Assembly (NCBI GenBank): GCA_000474255.1
Contig: BATO01000006.1
Span: 1-64,000, forward strand
Source of the DNA: Aquipseudomonas alcaligenes MRY13-0052
Lineage (GTDB): Bacteria > Pseudomonadota > Gammaproteobacteria > Pseudomonadales > Pseudomonadaceae
Length of the DNA: 64,000 nucleotides
Direction of reading: 5' to 3'
Positions 18,491 to 27,508 of the stretch are shown in pieces (position 1 is the stretch's first letter; every line of letters begins with the position of its first letter). Made by a program: the position numbers and the translations under genes. The notes under the pieces were generated by a model that worked only from the letters and a program-made list of their open reading frames with translations, had not been told where the DNA came from and made no database searches.

Positions 18491-20797
18491 AATCACATGT
18501 TCGCTATCAATACCAACATAGAAAACTACATATCAATAGAAGCCGCAGACGTTTTGGCTAAAGCAAAAGAGCTCCGCGCTGACTACCCAGCATCTAAAAG
18601 AATAATCGGCATTAAATCTGGCGTAACAGAAGCTGTCGACGCTGCATATAAAACGGCATCCGGCATCGCTGACATCACCGGAACAATCATCGCTGACTCT
18701 ATCTACAAGATGAGCAAGCTTGACGTAGCAATGCTGATCGCCCGCAACGACCACACTGACCGCGCAATGCACAAAGCCGCTTACGAGCTGGCCCGTGACG
18801 CCTTCTTGACCGGCGACATCAGCGGCAAGTCAGAGATGCTGGCAATAGCTTCTGGCCGCTCTCCAGCTGAGTGCCAGTACCTCATCGAGCGCAAGCTTGA
18901 GCGCATGAATGCCGAGCTCTATCGCAGAACACAGCGCGTCTCTTCTGTCTACGAAGACGCTTACACGGTCGTGCCTGAAAGCGCCCAAGAAATTGCCCAG
19001 CACATCTGCTCAACAGCCGGCAAATTCCTCCTGAACTTGCCCACTGGATACGGCAAGACCAGTGAAATCATTGAGCCCCTTGTTCGCGAAGCCCTTGCAT
19101 GCGGCGAAAAAGTCCTGATCATCAGTCACCGCCGCTCGATCAATGCCACGCTCTGCACTGGCATTGCAGGCATGGTCTCTTACGACGAGTGCACCTCACC
19201 GGACATCATTCGCAAAGCCCAGGCTCTCAAGATCGTCGTCAACTCACTCAGTGCAGCGAAGTTCAAAGACTTCATCGAGAGCGCCGACACAGTGATCATT
19301 GACGAAGCCAGCCAAGTCATCAGCCACGTCCTCGGCGGCGAAGTGAGGGCCCGCGAAGCAGTCTGGAACGCCTTGAATTTTGTTGTCAAAAAGGCACCAA
19401 CGGTCGTAATGGCAGACGCCGACATCAATGCCAGGTGCGTTGAAATGATTGGTTGGGATCACACGCTGTACAGCATCAAGCGCGATCACAGCGACATCAG
19501 CGTCAAGACAGGGGATCTCGATCATGTGCGCGGGCTTGTCGTTGAAGCTGCCGCAAATGGTGAAAACATCCTTATCTCGTGCGACGGCGCTAAGGCTGCA
19601 AAAGCACTTGCTGCTGCAATCAAAAAGCGCACCGGCACTGAGCCACTGGTAGTGACCTCGGAGAGCGCAAAATGGGAAGCCCAAGCCGCCTTCATTGCTG
19701 ATCCCAATGGCACGTCTCACCAGGTAGTGATTTACAGCCCAGTCATTACTTCTGCTCTGTCGATCACCTCCGGACACTTCACCAAGCATTTCGGTCTCTT
19801 CTCCGGGCAAGTGGTGCCTTCTGACGCAATTCAGATGATGCGCCGTGACCGTACGGCAAAAGAGTTCATTGTCGGCATGAAAGCCCCTGAGTACAGCAAG
19901 CAAGAGCAGCTGGAAGCTTTTGAGACGCGCTCTGACGCCCCAACGACTCGCGCCGCTATCGAAGCCGCAAATCTGGATGAAGTCACCAAGGCGACGCTGA
20001 TAGAGGCTCTGGACTTTGACATCAAACCCTCCGCGTTCGAGATGACCCGTCGTGAGCACATGAGCGACGAAGCTTGGCTGCGTGACCATATCCAAAACTC
20101 GCTGCCAGCTACGCTTCTTAACCAGGGCTTCAAGGTCGAAGTACTGGTACATAACGACGAGCTTTCAAGGCTGGGATTCGTAGCTGATAGCCAAGGCCGC
20201 AAAGCCGTCAACGCCGCTGCCGCAAGCAAGGTGCTGGCAAGCAAAAAGGCAGGTGTCGATAAAGTCGCCCAGGTGGCCGACGCTGGGTCAGAAAGCGAGA
20301 CCGAATACTTCGAGGTGATCCGCGCACGTGCCGAAGAAGTCATTGGCCGCACCATCGACGAAGAGGATGCCAAGATCTGGAAAGAGGGCGAAGGAGAGGG
20401 CACGATCAACCGCTTCCGCAAGCTCATGAAGCCCGTCAGCGACACTCCAGAAGGCAATGTCTACGGCATGCTCAAGGACGCAGTAGATCGCATGCTGAAA
20501 GACGTGAAAATCAAGCTTGATGCTGATGGCAATGTACCCGCAGAGACACTGGAAAGGCTGTGGAAGTCTGAGCAAAGCACGCAACTCTTCGACAAGCTCA
20601 ACGAGATCCGCATCGACGTGATCCGCCAGGGCCTCAGCATCGGCAAAGCCAGCACGCCCGTCGCGAAGCAGGCAGCGATCACTAAGATCATGAGCCAAAT
20701 GGGTTTGAAGACAAAGAAAGTCAATGGTGGCAAATCGGGCTACTACTACGTGATTAAAAGCGACAGTTTTGAGCAAATGATGAAGCATGTGGGGTAA
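18488..20797 (+). CDS. superfamily-2 helicase-like replication protein
   Basis: 769 aa. Walker A LPTGYGKT (184-191), Walker B IIDEAS (271-275), LIISHRRS, and a later SPVITSALSI typical of plasmid/phage origin-binding replication helicases. The C-terminal 250 residues carry no motif I recognise. ATG at 18488 is chosen because the inverted-repeat leader aligns with the primase start; ATG 18497 is also possible. With the primase it probably forms the replication module, and the 660-bp gap between them may hold an origin. Confidence 0.75.
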   Translation: MNHMFAINTNIENYISIEAADVLAKAKELRADYPASKRIIGIKSGVTEAVDAAYKTASGIADITGTIIADSIYKMSKLDVAMLIARNDHTDRAMHKAAYELARDAFLTGDISGKSEMLAIASGRSPAECQYLIERKLERMNAELYRRTQRVSSVYEDAYTVVPESAQEIAQHICSTAGKFLLNLPTGYGKTSEIIEPLVREALACGEKVLIISHRRSINATLCTGIAGMVSYDECTSPDIIRKAQALKIVVNSLSAAKFKDFIESADTVIIDEASQVISHVLGGEVRAREAVWNALNFVVKKAPTVVMADADINARCVEMIGWDHTLYSIKRDHSDISVKTGDLDHVRGLVVEAAANGENILISCDGAKAAKALAAAIKKRTGTEPLVVTSESAKWEAQAAFIADPNGTSHQVVIYSPVITSALSITSGHFTKHFGLFSGQVVPSDAIQMMRRDRTAKEFIVGMKAPEYSKQEQLEAFETRSDAPTTRAAIEAANLDEVTKATLIEALDFDIKPSAFEMTRREHMSDEAWLRDHIQNSLPATLLNQGFKVEVLVHNDELSRLGFVADSQGRKAVNAAAASKVLASKKAGVDKVAQVADAGSESETEYFEVIRARAEEVIGRTIDEEDAKIWKEGEGEGTINRFRKLMKPVSDTPEGNVYGMLKDAVDRMLKDVKIKLDADGNVPAETLERLWKSEQSTQLFDKLNEIRIDVIRQGLSIGKASTPVAKQAAITKIMSQMGLKTKKVNGGKSGYYYVIKSDSFEQMMKHVG

Positions 20798-20870
20798 GTG
20801 AGTAATGGGGCTGGGACGTCCCGTTATTTGGAGTTAGGAGTTGTGGGGTTTGTTGCCTGTAATAGTGAAA

Positions 20871-20889
20871 GTTGTTCGAAACTGTAAAA
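20871..20889. repeat. 19-bp inverted repeat, left copy (right copy 21842-21860)
   Basis: GTTGTTCGAAACTGTAAAA recurs exactly inverted at 21842-21860. The pair brackets the small genes at 21002 and 21365. Purpose unknown. Confidence 0.7.
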
Positions 20890-21001
20890 GTTGGAATATA
20901 CCCCTAAATAACAACTTGGCTAGTTTACTTGTCAATGGATGATTGCCATAATGTGCTCATGGGCTCAGAGAAGAAATCAATAAACACAAGAGAATAAGGT
21001 T

Positions 21002-21175
21002 ATGACTAACAAAGCTTCGATGTACATGAGCGTGGGGACTGGCAGTGTAGATACAATGGAAAATTGGATTGCCGAGTCTCCTTATTTTTACACGGAGCAC
21101 AAAAGCGCAAAAGCGCAGCTGGATAGCTTGGTAGAGGTAGAGCTAGACGAAGATGGTCACTGGGTAGAAGTATAA
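21002..21175 (+). CDS. small hypothetical protein (57 aa)
   Basis: Begins MTNKASMYMSVGTG and ends LDEDGHWVEV. It is acidic at the C-terminus with no recognised domain. The leader has AATAAACACAAGAGAATAAGG before the ATG, resembling other element leaders, and TTGTCAATGGAT lies about 70 bp upstream. It is followed by another frame-less gap. Confidence 0.6.
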   Translation: MTNKASMYMSVGTGSVDTMENWIAESPYFYTEHKSAKAQLDSLVEVELDEDGHWVEV

Positions 21176-21311
21176 GTGACGGTGGCAAGTACAGCGCTGT
21201 AACGACAGGTAACCGCTTTCCCAAGGATTTTATCCATTTAGTGCCTGGGCATGCGGGGCCTGTTGCACCGGGTGAGTTCTTCGCAGCTTGAATCTCAATG
21301 GAAATGGCTTA

Positions 21312-21337
21312 GTAAGAGTTTTTCAAAGCCAGAAAAA
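21312..21337. repeat. single copies of the cassette-end repeat flanking the 21365 gene
   Basis: TAAGAGTTTTTCAAAGCCAG at 21313 and its inverted relative CTTCTGGCTTTGAGAG at 21890-21905 enclose the minus-strand gene 21365-21724. They match the ends of cassettes A-C. A weaker copy is at 22562. Confidence 0.65.
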
Positions 21338-21338
21338 T

Positions 21339-21361
21339 AACGGGCCCAGCTGGCCCGTCTT
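21339..21361. terminator. hairpin terminator
   Basis: ACGGGCC-CAGCT-GGCCCGT followed by CTTT. It lies between the 21002 gene and the convergent 21365 gene. Confidence 0.6.
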
Positions 21362-21364
21362 TCA

Positions 21365-21724
21365 TCACGCCAGGAAGCTCTTATCTAAGAACAGCTCCGC
21401 AACTTCCCGGTTTGGATTCTTGGTGTAAGACTCCATTGCCGTGCTAAGAATCTCCTGCTTCAGCATCTCTACAAAACCGATTGGGAACATGATCTTGTAG
21501 TTGTTGCAACCAACACCCGTCGAAACCTTCTTAAACCGGGCCAGCTTCATTACGCGGCCTACATTTTTTGAACTCAAACCCAGCTGCTCGCGGGCATTGC
21601 CACGGCCTTCAATCTTGACGTCAGCCAAGGCTTCGGAGGTTTTGATAATCAGGGCATTCAGGATGTCTTCACCAAGGGTTTTGCGAGCAGTGTTGAAGAT
21701 GGAATTGTTAGTGGAGTTAAACAT
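21365..21724 (-). CDS. hypothetical protein, possible winged-helix DNA binder
   Basis: 119 aa. Start at 21724 (MFNSTNNSIF) is preferred because AAAAGGTGA precedes it. The middle, GLSSKNVGRVMKLARFKKVS, has the helix-turn-helix spacing of a small transcription or replication regulator. No family was recognised. The leader contains CAACAAGAACAG, the CAA-rich pattern seen before other element genes. Confidence 0.6.
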   Translation of the reverse strand: MFNSTNNSIFNTARKTLGEDILNALIIKTSEALADVKIEGRGNAREQLGLSSKNVGRVMKLARFKKVSTGVGCNNYKIMFPIGFVEMLKQEILSTAMESYTKNPNREVAELFLDKSFLA

Positions 21725-21843
21725 GTTGGTCACCTTTTCTGTTCTTGTTGTAGAGTGCTTCTCAATTCTTATGTATAGATTAACCATCATCCTTGAGGTT
21801 GTAAATATAGACAAGTGACTAGTTTTAGTTGTTTTTTGAATTT

Positions 21844-21975
21844 TTACAGTTTCGAACAACAAGGGACTGATGGGGTGCTTGGCTTTGGTTCTTCTGGCTT
21901 TGAGAGGCTCTGTTTGATTTCAATAAAAAGTCCTCGTGAGGGACTTCTATTCTGACGAGGTTCGTCATTAGGCAT
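21844..21975 (-). CDS. possible small protein (43 aa)
   Basis: Begins MPNDEPRQNR and ends PSVPCCSKL. The cassette-end repeat within it reads SLSKPEEPKPS. The leader ATAACAATAACAACAAG (about 21992-22010) fits the element's leader style, but no Shine-Dalgarno is visible. The gap 21725-22157 otherwise holds a 12-bp repeat at 22127 and no clear gene. Confidence 0.35.
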   Translation of the reverse strand: MPNDEPRQNRSPSRGLFIEIKQSLSKPEEPKPSTPSVPCCSKL

Positions 21976-22157
21976 AGCTAATTTAGCTTGTTGTTATTGT
22001 TATGCTCTATAGTCTCGTTGAGTCCCAATTTAAACTACTCCCCAAACCCCGAATATGTCCAAAGCCAGTTTTCCGTCAAACATTGCTCAACAGGCATCCG
22101 GCTGCTATTTTTATAAAGTAACAGTTTTGCGCTCAAATCTAAAATGAGGTCAGCTAC

Positions 22158-22532
22158 ATGACTCAAGACGCAAAAGAAAAGACCATTAAAGAAAACATGG
22201 CGAAGATAAGGGCACAGGGCTATCCGCTCATTCGTGACGTAAAAGCAGAGAACGCCGTCGAGATAATGAGGGAGATCCTGGAGCGCAAAAGAAGCATGGA
22301 CAAAGCCATTAACGTCATCGATTACATGCGCGAATTGCCAGATTCAATGAAAATCGAGGCAGTTTGCTGGCATGCTTTGCGCCAGGATTGGTATGCACTG
22401 CGCCATATTCCGCACCATTTGCAGACAAAAGAGATGCAGATCTACGCGCTAAAGCAGAGTCCCGATGCGTTGTTTTGCATTAAAGGAGAACTATGGGACG
22501 AACTGATTGAGATAATAAATGAGGGAGAATAG
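22158..22532 (+). CDS. hypothetical phage protein (124 aa)
   Basis: Mostly helical with charged N-terminus (MTQDAKEKTIKENMAK) and ending IKGELWDELIEIINEGE. No domain recognised. TGAGGT lies before the ATG, and an exact 12-bp repeat copy ends 20 bp upstream, in the position expected of an operator. Confidence 0.7.
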   Translation: MTQDAKEKTIKENMAKIRAQGYPLIRDVKAENAVEIMREILERKRSMDKAINVIDYMRELPDSMKIEAVCWHALRQDWYALRHIPHHLQTKEMQIYALKQSPDALFCIKGELWDELIEIINEGE

Positions 22533-22640
22533 GGCGTTTCTGCGATAGATCCTGAGATCTCTTTCTGGCTTTGAACGCAAGGCTTGCGGCAGTGAGTGGC
22601 TACCTGACATCATCTCCGCTTCTGAGAAAAGGAGCGTTGT

Positions 22641-23117
22641 ATGAAGAGGACTCTGGCACTCGTGCTGATCGCTGCTGCTGCACCAGCTGGCGCTACGCAG
22701 TATGTCGAACACCAGGGCGTAGGCCTTCAGGAGCGCGTCCTGATGCGCGGCAGTGACTATGTAGAGCTGTGCGCTCAGGCCGTGCAGGCGATCAAAGCAG
22801 GCAACTCCCCGCGCATTGACGGATGCATGCTGTACACCGAGGGGCTGCGCACGGGCTATGGAAAGGCGACTACCGAGGTCGTCATGCAAGGAGCCCTCTA
22901 TCACGTGTCACCAGCTGGTGATGACTGGGAGGGCGCGCTAAATTCCCCGTTCTACGACAAGCTCAAAGCCACAATGACCCGCTGCGACCTGGCCGAGTCT
23001 ACTCCAGCCATGGCTCAGAAGCTTTCTGCGTACGTGCAGGCTAAAGGAAAGGGCGCAGACGTAATGGCCTCGATCTTCTACAACTTCTTAAAAGACAACT
23101 ACTCGGGTTGCAAATAA
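22641..23117 (+). CDS. exported hypothetical protein
   Basis: 158 aa with signal peptide MKRTLALVLIAAAAPAGA. The mature protein has four cysteines (ELCAQ, DGCML, TRCDL, YSGCK) that may form disulfides in the periplasm. AAGGAG precedes the ATG. Stop overlaps the next start. With the downstream two-helix membrane protein it may form an envelope function such as superinfection exclusion; that is a guess from location and size. Confidence 0.75.
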   Translation: MKRTLALVLIAAAAPAGATQYVEHQGVGLQERVLMRGSDYVELCAQAVQAIKAGNSPRIDGCMLYTEGLRTGYGKATTEVVMQGALYHVSPAGDDWEGALNSPFYDKLKATMTRCDLAESTPAMAQKLSAYVQAKGKGADVMASIFYNFLKDNYSGCK

Positions 23118-23332
23118 TGGCAACTGCGCTCTCCGTACTGTCGAAGATCCTGTGGGTTCTACTGGCCCTTTTCGTCGGCGTATACGTGCTCAACTTCATC
23201 TTTGTTGGTGAGGCCCTAGCAACCTGGGATTTCTACACATGGCTAGCACACGGCATCGTAGTTTCGATCTGGGCATTGCTGGCCTTTGCTCTGGGTTTTG
23301 GTGCCAAAAAGCTGCGCTCCAGGGCTGCCTAA
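23117..23332 (+). CDS. small two-helix membrane protein
   Basis: 71 aa starting MATALSVLSKILWVLL. Two hydrophobic segments (about 8-30 and 42-62) and a basic C-terminus KKLRSRAA. Coupled to the exported protein by a TAATG overlap. Function unknown. Confidence 0.65.
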   Translation: MATALSVLSKILWVLLALFVGVYVLNFIFVGEALATWDFYTWLAHGIVVSIWALLAFALGFGAKKLRSRAA

Positions 23333-23601
23333 GCGCCAGGCTTCAGCTCTACAGATCGAACGAACCCTGTGTTGTCGTAGATATCCAGACGGTCGCCACT
23401 GATCTCGTAGCTAATGCCTAGTGGATCGTTCTTCATTAGCCGGTCGCCGCGACGAGATAGCGGGAATTCAGCACGATAGCCGCCGCTGGCAATCCAGATC
23501 AGCTTGTAGTTGTCACCATGTCGCTCAATAGTCGTCGTGGCACCCCCGGCCCCGCCGGCAACACCAGTCAGTTCCCCACGCATAGGCCACGCATGCCGCA
23601 T
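23329..23601 (-). CDS. hypothetical protein beside 9-bp tandem repeats
   Basis: 90 aa from MRHAWPMRGE. The C-terminal half (YKLIWIASGGYRAEFPLSRR, YEISGDRLDIYDNTG) reads like a real beta-rich domain. The N-terminal coding edge runs into six tandem 9-bp repeats that give in-frame MIL units, so the true start is uncertain and the gene may have lost its original 5' end. Confidence 0.45.
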   Translation of the reverse strand: MRHAWPMRGELTGVAGGAGGATTTIERHGDNYKLIWIASGGYRAEFPLSRRGDRLMKNDPLGISYEISGDRLDIYDNTGFVRSVELKPGA

Positions 23602-23653
23602 TAGGATCATTAGGATCATTAGGATCATTAGGATCATTAGGATCATTAGGATC
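23601..23653. repeat. six tandem copies of TTAGGATCA
   Basis: Five perfect and one incomplete 9-bp unit at the 5' end of the preceding minus-strand frame. Unit length is a multiple of three, so copy-number change would not shift a frame but would alter the leader or start region. It marks the left edge of the cargo block. Confidence 0.85.
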
Positions 23654-23722
23654 GGGCGAACCCTGGGTGAGAAGAACGGCTCTAGGCAGCCACTCTGCTA
23701 TGTCGACAGCCGGCCTAATAAA

Positions 23723-24415
23723 TTAGCACCGCCCATTTACAGCGATAGCTGCACCTGTGATTGCACTAGCCTCCTGAGAGGCTAAAAATACGATCACATT
23801 AGCGACCTGCTCTGGCGTAACCCAGCGGGTGGCATCCGCATCAGGCATATCGAGGCGGTTCTGCGGGGTATCGATGATCGATGGCATGATCGCATTGACC
23901 GTGATGCGCTGATCTTTCAACTCTTCGGCCAACGCCTCCGTAAGGCGCATCACCCCGGACTTTGCTGCAGCATAGGCCCCCATGCCTAGGCTGGCCTTAC
24001 TGGCCGCTCCGGCTGCAATGTTGATAATGCGCCCGGCTTCGGCTTTCTTCAGGTGTGTCAGCGCGGCCATGCTAGCCGTTGCGGCAGTGCGCACGTTCAT
24101 TTGATACATCAAATCCCAGGTCGCAAGATCGCCGCCCTCGATGGTCTCCCAGCGAAAACCACCCGCCACGTTGATGAGCGCATCTAATCCTTGAAAATGC
24201 TGCTGCACCTGCTGCATTGCACAATTTGCCATGTGCAGATCGGTTAGATCGACCGCGCCGATAAGCAGTTTTTCAGAGCGCGCCGTGTCGGCCAGGGGTC
24301 GCGGCACGCTGGCCTGATCAATCAGGGCCACCCGCCAACCATTGGCCGCGAACGCCTCGCCTACCGCTATACCTAGACAACCGAATCCACCGCTAATTGC
24401 GACTACTTTACTCAC
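23723..24415 (-). CDS. short-chain dehydrogenase/reductase
   Basis: 230 aa Rossmann enzyme. Nucleotide-binding GGFGCLG (variant of TGxxxGxG), NVAGG, and catalytic YAAAK are present. Likely NAD(P)-dependent oxidoreductase; substrate unknown. Starts with GTG at 24415 behind AAGGAG. Divergent from the sterol-desaturase-like gene, with which it forms part of a cargo block unrelated to phage functions. Confidence 0.88.
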   Translation of the reverse strand: MSKVVAISGGFGCLGIAVGEAFAANGWRVALIDQASVPRPLADTARSEKLLIGAVDLTDLHMANCAMQQVQQHFQGLDALINVAGGFRWETIEGGDLATWDLMYQMNVRTAATASMAALTHLKKAEAGRIINIAAGAASKASLGMGAYAAAKSGVMRLTEALAEELKDQRITVNAIMPSIIDTPQNRLDMPDADATRWVTPEQVANVIVFLASQEASAITGAAIAVNGRC

Positions 24416-24627
24416 GCTTATTCTCCTTGAAGTGGACTACACCAGGGCTGCACTGAGCACTGAGCCCCGGCACGAGTGGTCAGCTAGGTTGCCACTATTG
24501 CCGTGCAGAACCTGTCGCCGAGCCGACAAGTGGGCACAGTCAAGAGTGCTAACTTGCCTGGTCGCTGAGTCGCTGAAAGCCATCAGCCGCTCAACTTTCT
24601 TGAGTCGAGAGAAAAGGATCGCGCGCA

Positions 24628-25854
24628 ATGAATCTGATCGTGTTTGCCATACCGATTTTTTTAACCACCACCTTGCTGGAAGCATGGCTGGCGCACCGCC
24701 GCGGGCTAGCGGCGTATTCCATACCTGATGCCATCAGCAGCTACCAATATGGTCTATTGAGCCAGGTGGTTGGGGCGTTCACCAAGTTGGCGAAACTGGG
24801 CGTTTACACTCTGGTATTCGAAGCCTACCGCGCCACGACCTTGCCTAGCGATAGCCTGTGGGTATGGGTCGGAGCCCTTGTGGCCTACGACTTTTTCTAC
24901 TACTGGCATCACCGTATGAACCATGAAATTGGCTTGCTGTGGGCCGGGCACGTATCGCATCACTCTTCCGAGTACTTCAACCTGGCAACAGCCTTACGCC
25001 AGTCCTCGACGAGCGCACTTCTGGGCTGGATATTCTATCTACCGATGGCAGTGGCCGGTGTGCCGCCCAGCGTGTTTGCCGGGGTGTTGCTGATCGACTT
25101 GCTTTACCAGTACTGGGTGCATACCGAGGTAATTGGTCGTTTGGGCTGGCTTGATCGCATCTTCGTCACACCCTCAAACCATCGCGTCCATCATGGGCAA
25201 AATGACTACTGCATGGACACAAACTACGGGGGCATTCTGATTCTCTGGGATCGCCTATTCGGTACCTTCGCCGAGGAGCGCAAGGACGAGAAGGTCATCT
25301 ACGGCGTGCGCACACCGTTGCAGAGCCTTAACCCATTCTGGGGCAACATGCATTACTACATTGAGCTCTGGCAGAAATCCAAAGCCACCCCGGGCTGGCG
25401 GGCTAAACTTGGCGTCTGGCTGGCACCACCTGGTGGCTGGCACGATGAGGCGAGCGAGCCTTACGAGCCGTCGCAGTTTAAGTATTACGATCCGTGTACA
25501 CCCGATGCGGTCAAACGCTATGCGGTAGTGCATCAGGTGCTTGCAATGTTGTTCCTCATGCATTTTCTGACGCTAGTCAACACCTTGCCGAAGACCTTAC
25601 TGGCACTCTACGCCGCTGGCTTTGCCATTTCGGCAATCTCTCTCACGTCACTATTGGAAGGACGTGCCAATGCACGGCGTTTTGAGCAGTGCCGTGTCAT
25701 AGGACTGGGCATTGCCTTTGCTGCTCTACCTGACTGGTTCGGTTTTAGTATGCCCATCGCACTCAAGCTGATGTTATTGGTTGTAATGCTAGGCAGCGCT
25801 GCATGGCTCAGCCGCACTTCCTTCAAACCTGCTGCTTTGTGGACTTCCCAATGA
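24628..25854 (+). CDS. sterol desaturase / fatty-acid hydroxylase family protein
   Basis: 408 aa integral membrane di-iron oxygenase. The eight-His set is visible as HHRMNH, HVSHHSSE and HRVHHGQND. At least four membrane spans, with an extra hydrophobic C-terminal domain (about 310-400). It would hydroxylate or desaturate a lipid; the substrate cannot be named. Coupled to the next gene by ATGA. Confidence 0.9.
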   Translation: MNLIVFAIPIFLTTTLLEAWLAHRRGLAAYSIPDAISSYQYGLLSQVVGAFTKLAKLGVYTLVFEAYRATTLPSDSLWVWVGALVAYDFFYYWHHRMNHEIGLLWAGHVSHHSSEYFNLATALRQSSTSALLGWIFYLPMAVAGVPPSVFAGVLLIDLLYQYWVHTEVIGRLGWLDRIFVTPSNHRVHHGQNDYCMDTNYGGILILWDRLFGTFAEERKDEKVIYGVRTPLQSLNPFWGNMHYYIELWQKSKATPGWRAKLGVWLAPPGGWHDEASEPYEPSQFKYYDPCTPDAVKRYAVVHQVLAMLFLMHFLTLVNTLPKTLLALYAAGFAISAISLTSLLEGRANARRFEQCRVIGLGIAFAALPDWFGFSMPIALKLMLLVVMLGSAAWLSRTSFKPAALWTSQ

Positions 25855-26423
25855 ATGCCGATGCCATTTCCGACTTGATCTTGGCTGTGGTTGCCTTTTC
25901 CATTGCCTTTGTCCAGCTGCGCCAGCGCCCTGCTCTAGCCATTGGTTGCGGCCTGATCGGCCTGGCGGCAGCGATTGGTACACTGCATTACCAGTATGGT
26001 GAGTTGTTCGCCGGCCCACATCGCTTTACCGGCCTGGTTGCCGCCAGCGCAGGTTTCCCGCTGCTGGTCATTGCACTGCGCTGGCCAGATGACTCTGTTG
26101 CTCAGCGCATCACGGCCGCAGGGCGCTTCGCGCTCTTGGTTGGGAGCTTCGGGGTGGTGATTAGCGTGTCGGGATTTGACACCTGGCGCATGCTGGTGCC
26201 TCTTGGCTCTGTCTTGTTAATCTGTGCCACAGCCTTAGTGACGCGGCGGGTAATGCCACTCGGGGCGGCGCTAGTGTTCATCGTTAGTCTAGCGGCCGGT
26301 GCAACCGGTGAAGAGATGCTCGGACCGCTATCTGGCATCCAATGGCTGCACTACTTGCTGTCTTTAGCCCTGCTGCTGCTGCACCGGGATAGGGTGGTGC
26401 CGCTGTTAGCTGCGAGCCGTTAA
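25851..26423 (+). CDS. polytopic membrane protein
   Basis: 190 aa, five to six hydrophobic helices (for example LILAVVAFSIAFVQL, ALLVGSFGVVISVSG). Begins MNADAISD at 25851, overlapping the hydroxylase stop. No family recognised; its coupling suggests it assists the hydroxylase. Confidence 0.75.
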   Translation: MNADAISDLILAVVAFSIAFVQLRQRPALAIGCGLIGLAAAIGTLHYQYGELFAGPHRFTGLVAASAGFPLLVIALRWPDDSVAQRITAAGRFALLVGSFGVVISVSGFDTWRMLVPLGSVLLICATALVTRRVMPLGAALVFIVSLAAGATGEEMLGPLSGIQWLHYLLSLALLLLHRDRVVPLLAASR

Positions 26424-26504
26424 TTCGGCTTCCCCTGCATCCCATATCTTGGGAAACTGTCGAATGTGGTTAAGACCCAACATCGATGTTTCCAAGGTTT
26501 CCAA

Positions 26505-27212
26505 ATGCAAAACATAGATGACGCAGCCCATCAGACAATCTACCGCCTGCGCGAGGCAGATGACTGGTTCGCAAGCTTGCCGGGGGAAGTGCAAGACAAA
26601 ATCATCCAGTCTTCCGTATTGCGCCACTATCGCAAAGGGCAGGTGATCACTGCCCAAGGCAGCCGACCGACTGCAGCCTCAGTAGTGCTTGAGGGGCGCG
26701 TGCGGGTTTCGCGGCTGCTATTCGAGGGTGAGGAGAAGCTTTATATGATTGGCGAGAGAGGATTTTGGTTCAACTTCCTCGCCCTGATTACAGGCGAAAA
26801 GGCCGATGTGGCTGTGATCGCCGATACCAATGTGCAATTACTAATGCTGCCTCTGCAGCAATTCGAGCGAATCCTTGAAGAGGAACCTCTCTATTGCAAG
26901 GCAATTACACTTTTTATTGCCAAGCGCTATGCCGCTTTTATGCGGCACTTTGCCGATGGCCAGATGATCGTGCCGCTGCAACGGCTGCGTACAGGTTTAG
27001 CAGAACTGTTGTTGCTGCAACCACAGGCAACAGGCTCTGAGGAAGTTATTTTGAATGTTTCTCAGGCGGATTTAGCCTCCATACTTGGTTCTTCCCGCCA
27101 GACTATCAACGGGCTGCTAAAACAACTGGAAAAGGCGGGACTGATTAAGATCGGTTTTCGGCATATTCGAGTAATTGATCCAGCTGGGCTTTCTGAGCAC
27201 GCGGCTAACTGA
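26505..27212 (+). CDS. Crp/Fnr family transcriptional regulator
   Basis: 235 aa from MQNIDDAAHQ (AAGG 7 bases upstream; an earlier GTG at 26466 is possible). N-terminal cyclic-nucleotide-binding fold (HYRKGQVITAQGS, LEGRVRVS) and C-terminal winged helix QADLASILGSSRQTINGLL. No Fnr-type cysteine cluster is evident. It probably controls the neighbouring hydroxylase/SDR genes. Confidence 0.9.
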   Translation: MQNIDDAAHQTIYRLREADDWFASLPGEVQDKIIQSSVLRHYRKGQVITAQGSRPTAASVVLEGRVRVSRLLFEGEEKLYMIGERGFWFNFLALITGEKADVAVIADTNVQLLMLPLQQFERILEEEPLYCKAITLFIAKRYAAFMRHFADGQMIVPLQRLRTGLAELLLLQPQATGSEEVILNVSQADLASILGSSRQTINGLLKQLEKAGLIKIGFRHIRVIDPAGLSEHAAN

Positions 27213-27314
27213 GCCGGCACTAATCTCGATGTAATTTTCGCAGGGCCGAGTGCATCGCTGTTGATCATGAGTGGACTCACCACCTGACTTCATCAGTACC
27301 ACCTGACCACAATG

Positions 27315-27470
27315 CTAGAGGTGAACCGGCTTGTCGAACCATGAGCCCAAAACTCCCTGCTTATCGATGCGCTTCTGTGCTGAAAATGCATAGCTACTTA
27401 TAATGCTGCACGCCACGGCGGCCAGAATTGCCGTAATCGTGATCAAGATAATCTTGGCGCTGACTAGCAT
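27315..27470 (-). CDS. small single-span membrane protein (51 aa)
   Basis: Begins MLVSAKIILITITAILAAVA and ends SWFDKPVHL. One transmembrane helix then a short basic tail. GGAG lies 8 bases before the ATG at 27470. It follows the small-protein operon on the same strand after 38 bp, so may be its last gene. Function unknown. Confidence 0.6.
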   Translation of the reverse strand: MLVSAKIILITITAILAAVACSIISSYAFSAQKRIDKQGVLGSWFDKPVHL

Positions 27471-27508
27471 TTCATTCTCCAGTGGCATTGGAATTGGCTA
27501 TTTCTGCG

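Noticed and set aside
19244..20152. 302-codon minus-strand frame inside the helicase gene
   Set aside because: No ribosome site or domain; the plus-strand helicase motifs are convincing.
18488..20797. Helicase-like protein as a terminase large subunit
   Set aside because: Its order of motifs (LPTGYGKT, IIDEAS, SPVITSALSI) fits replication helicases; no nuclease domain, and it is paired with a primase-like gene far from virion genes.
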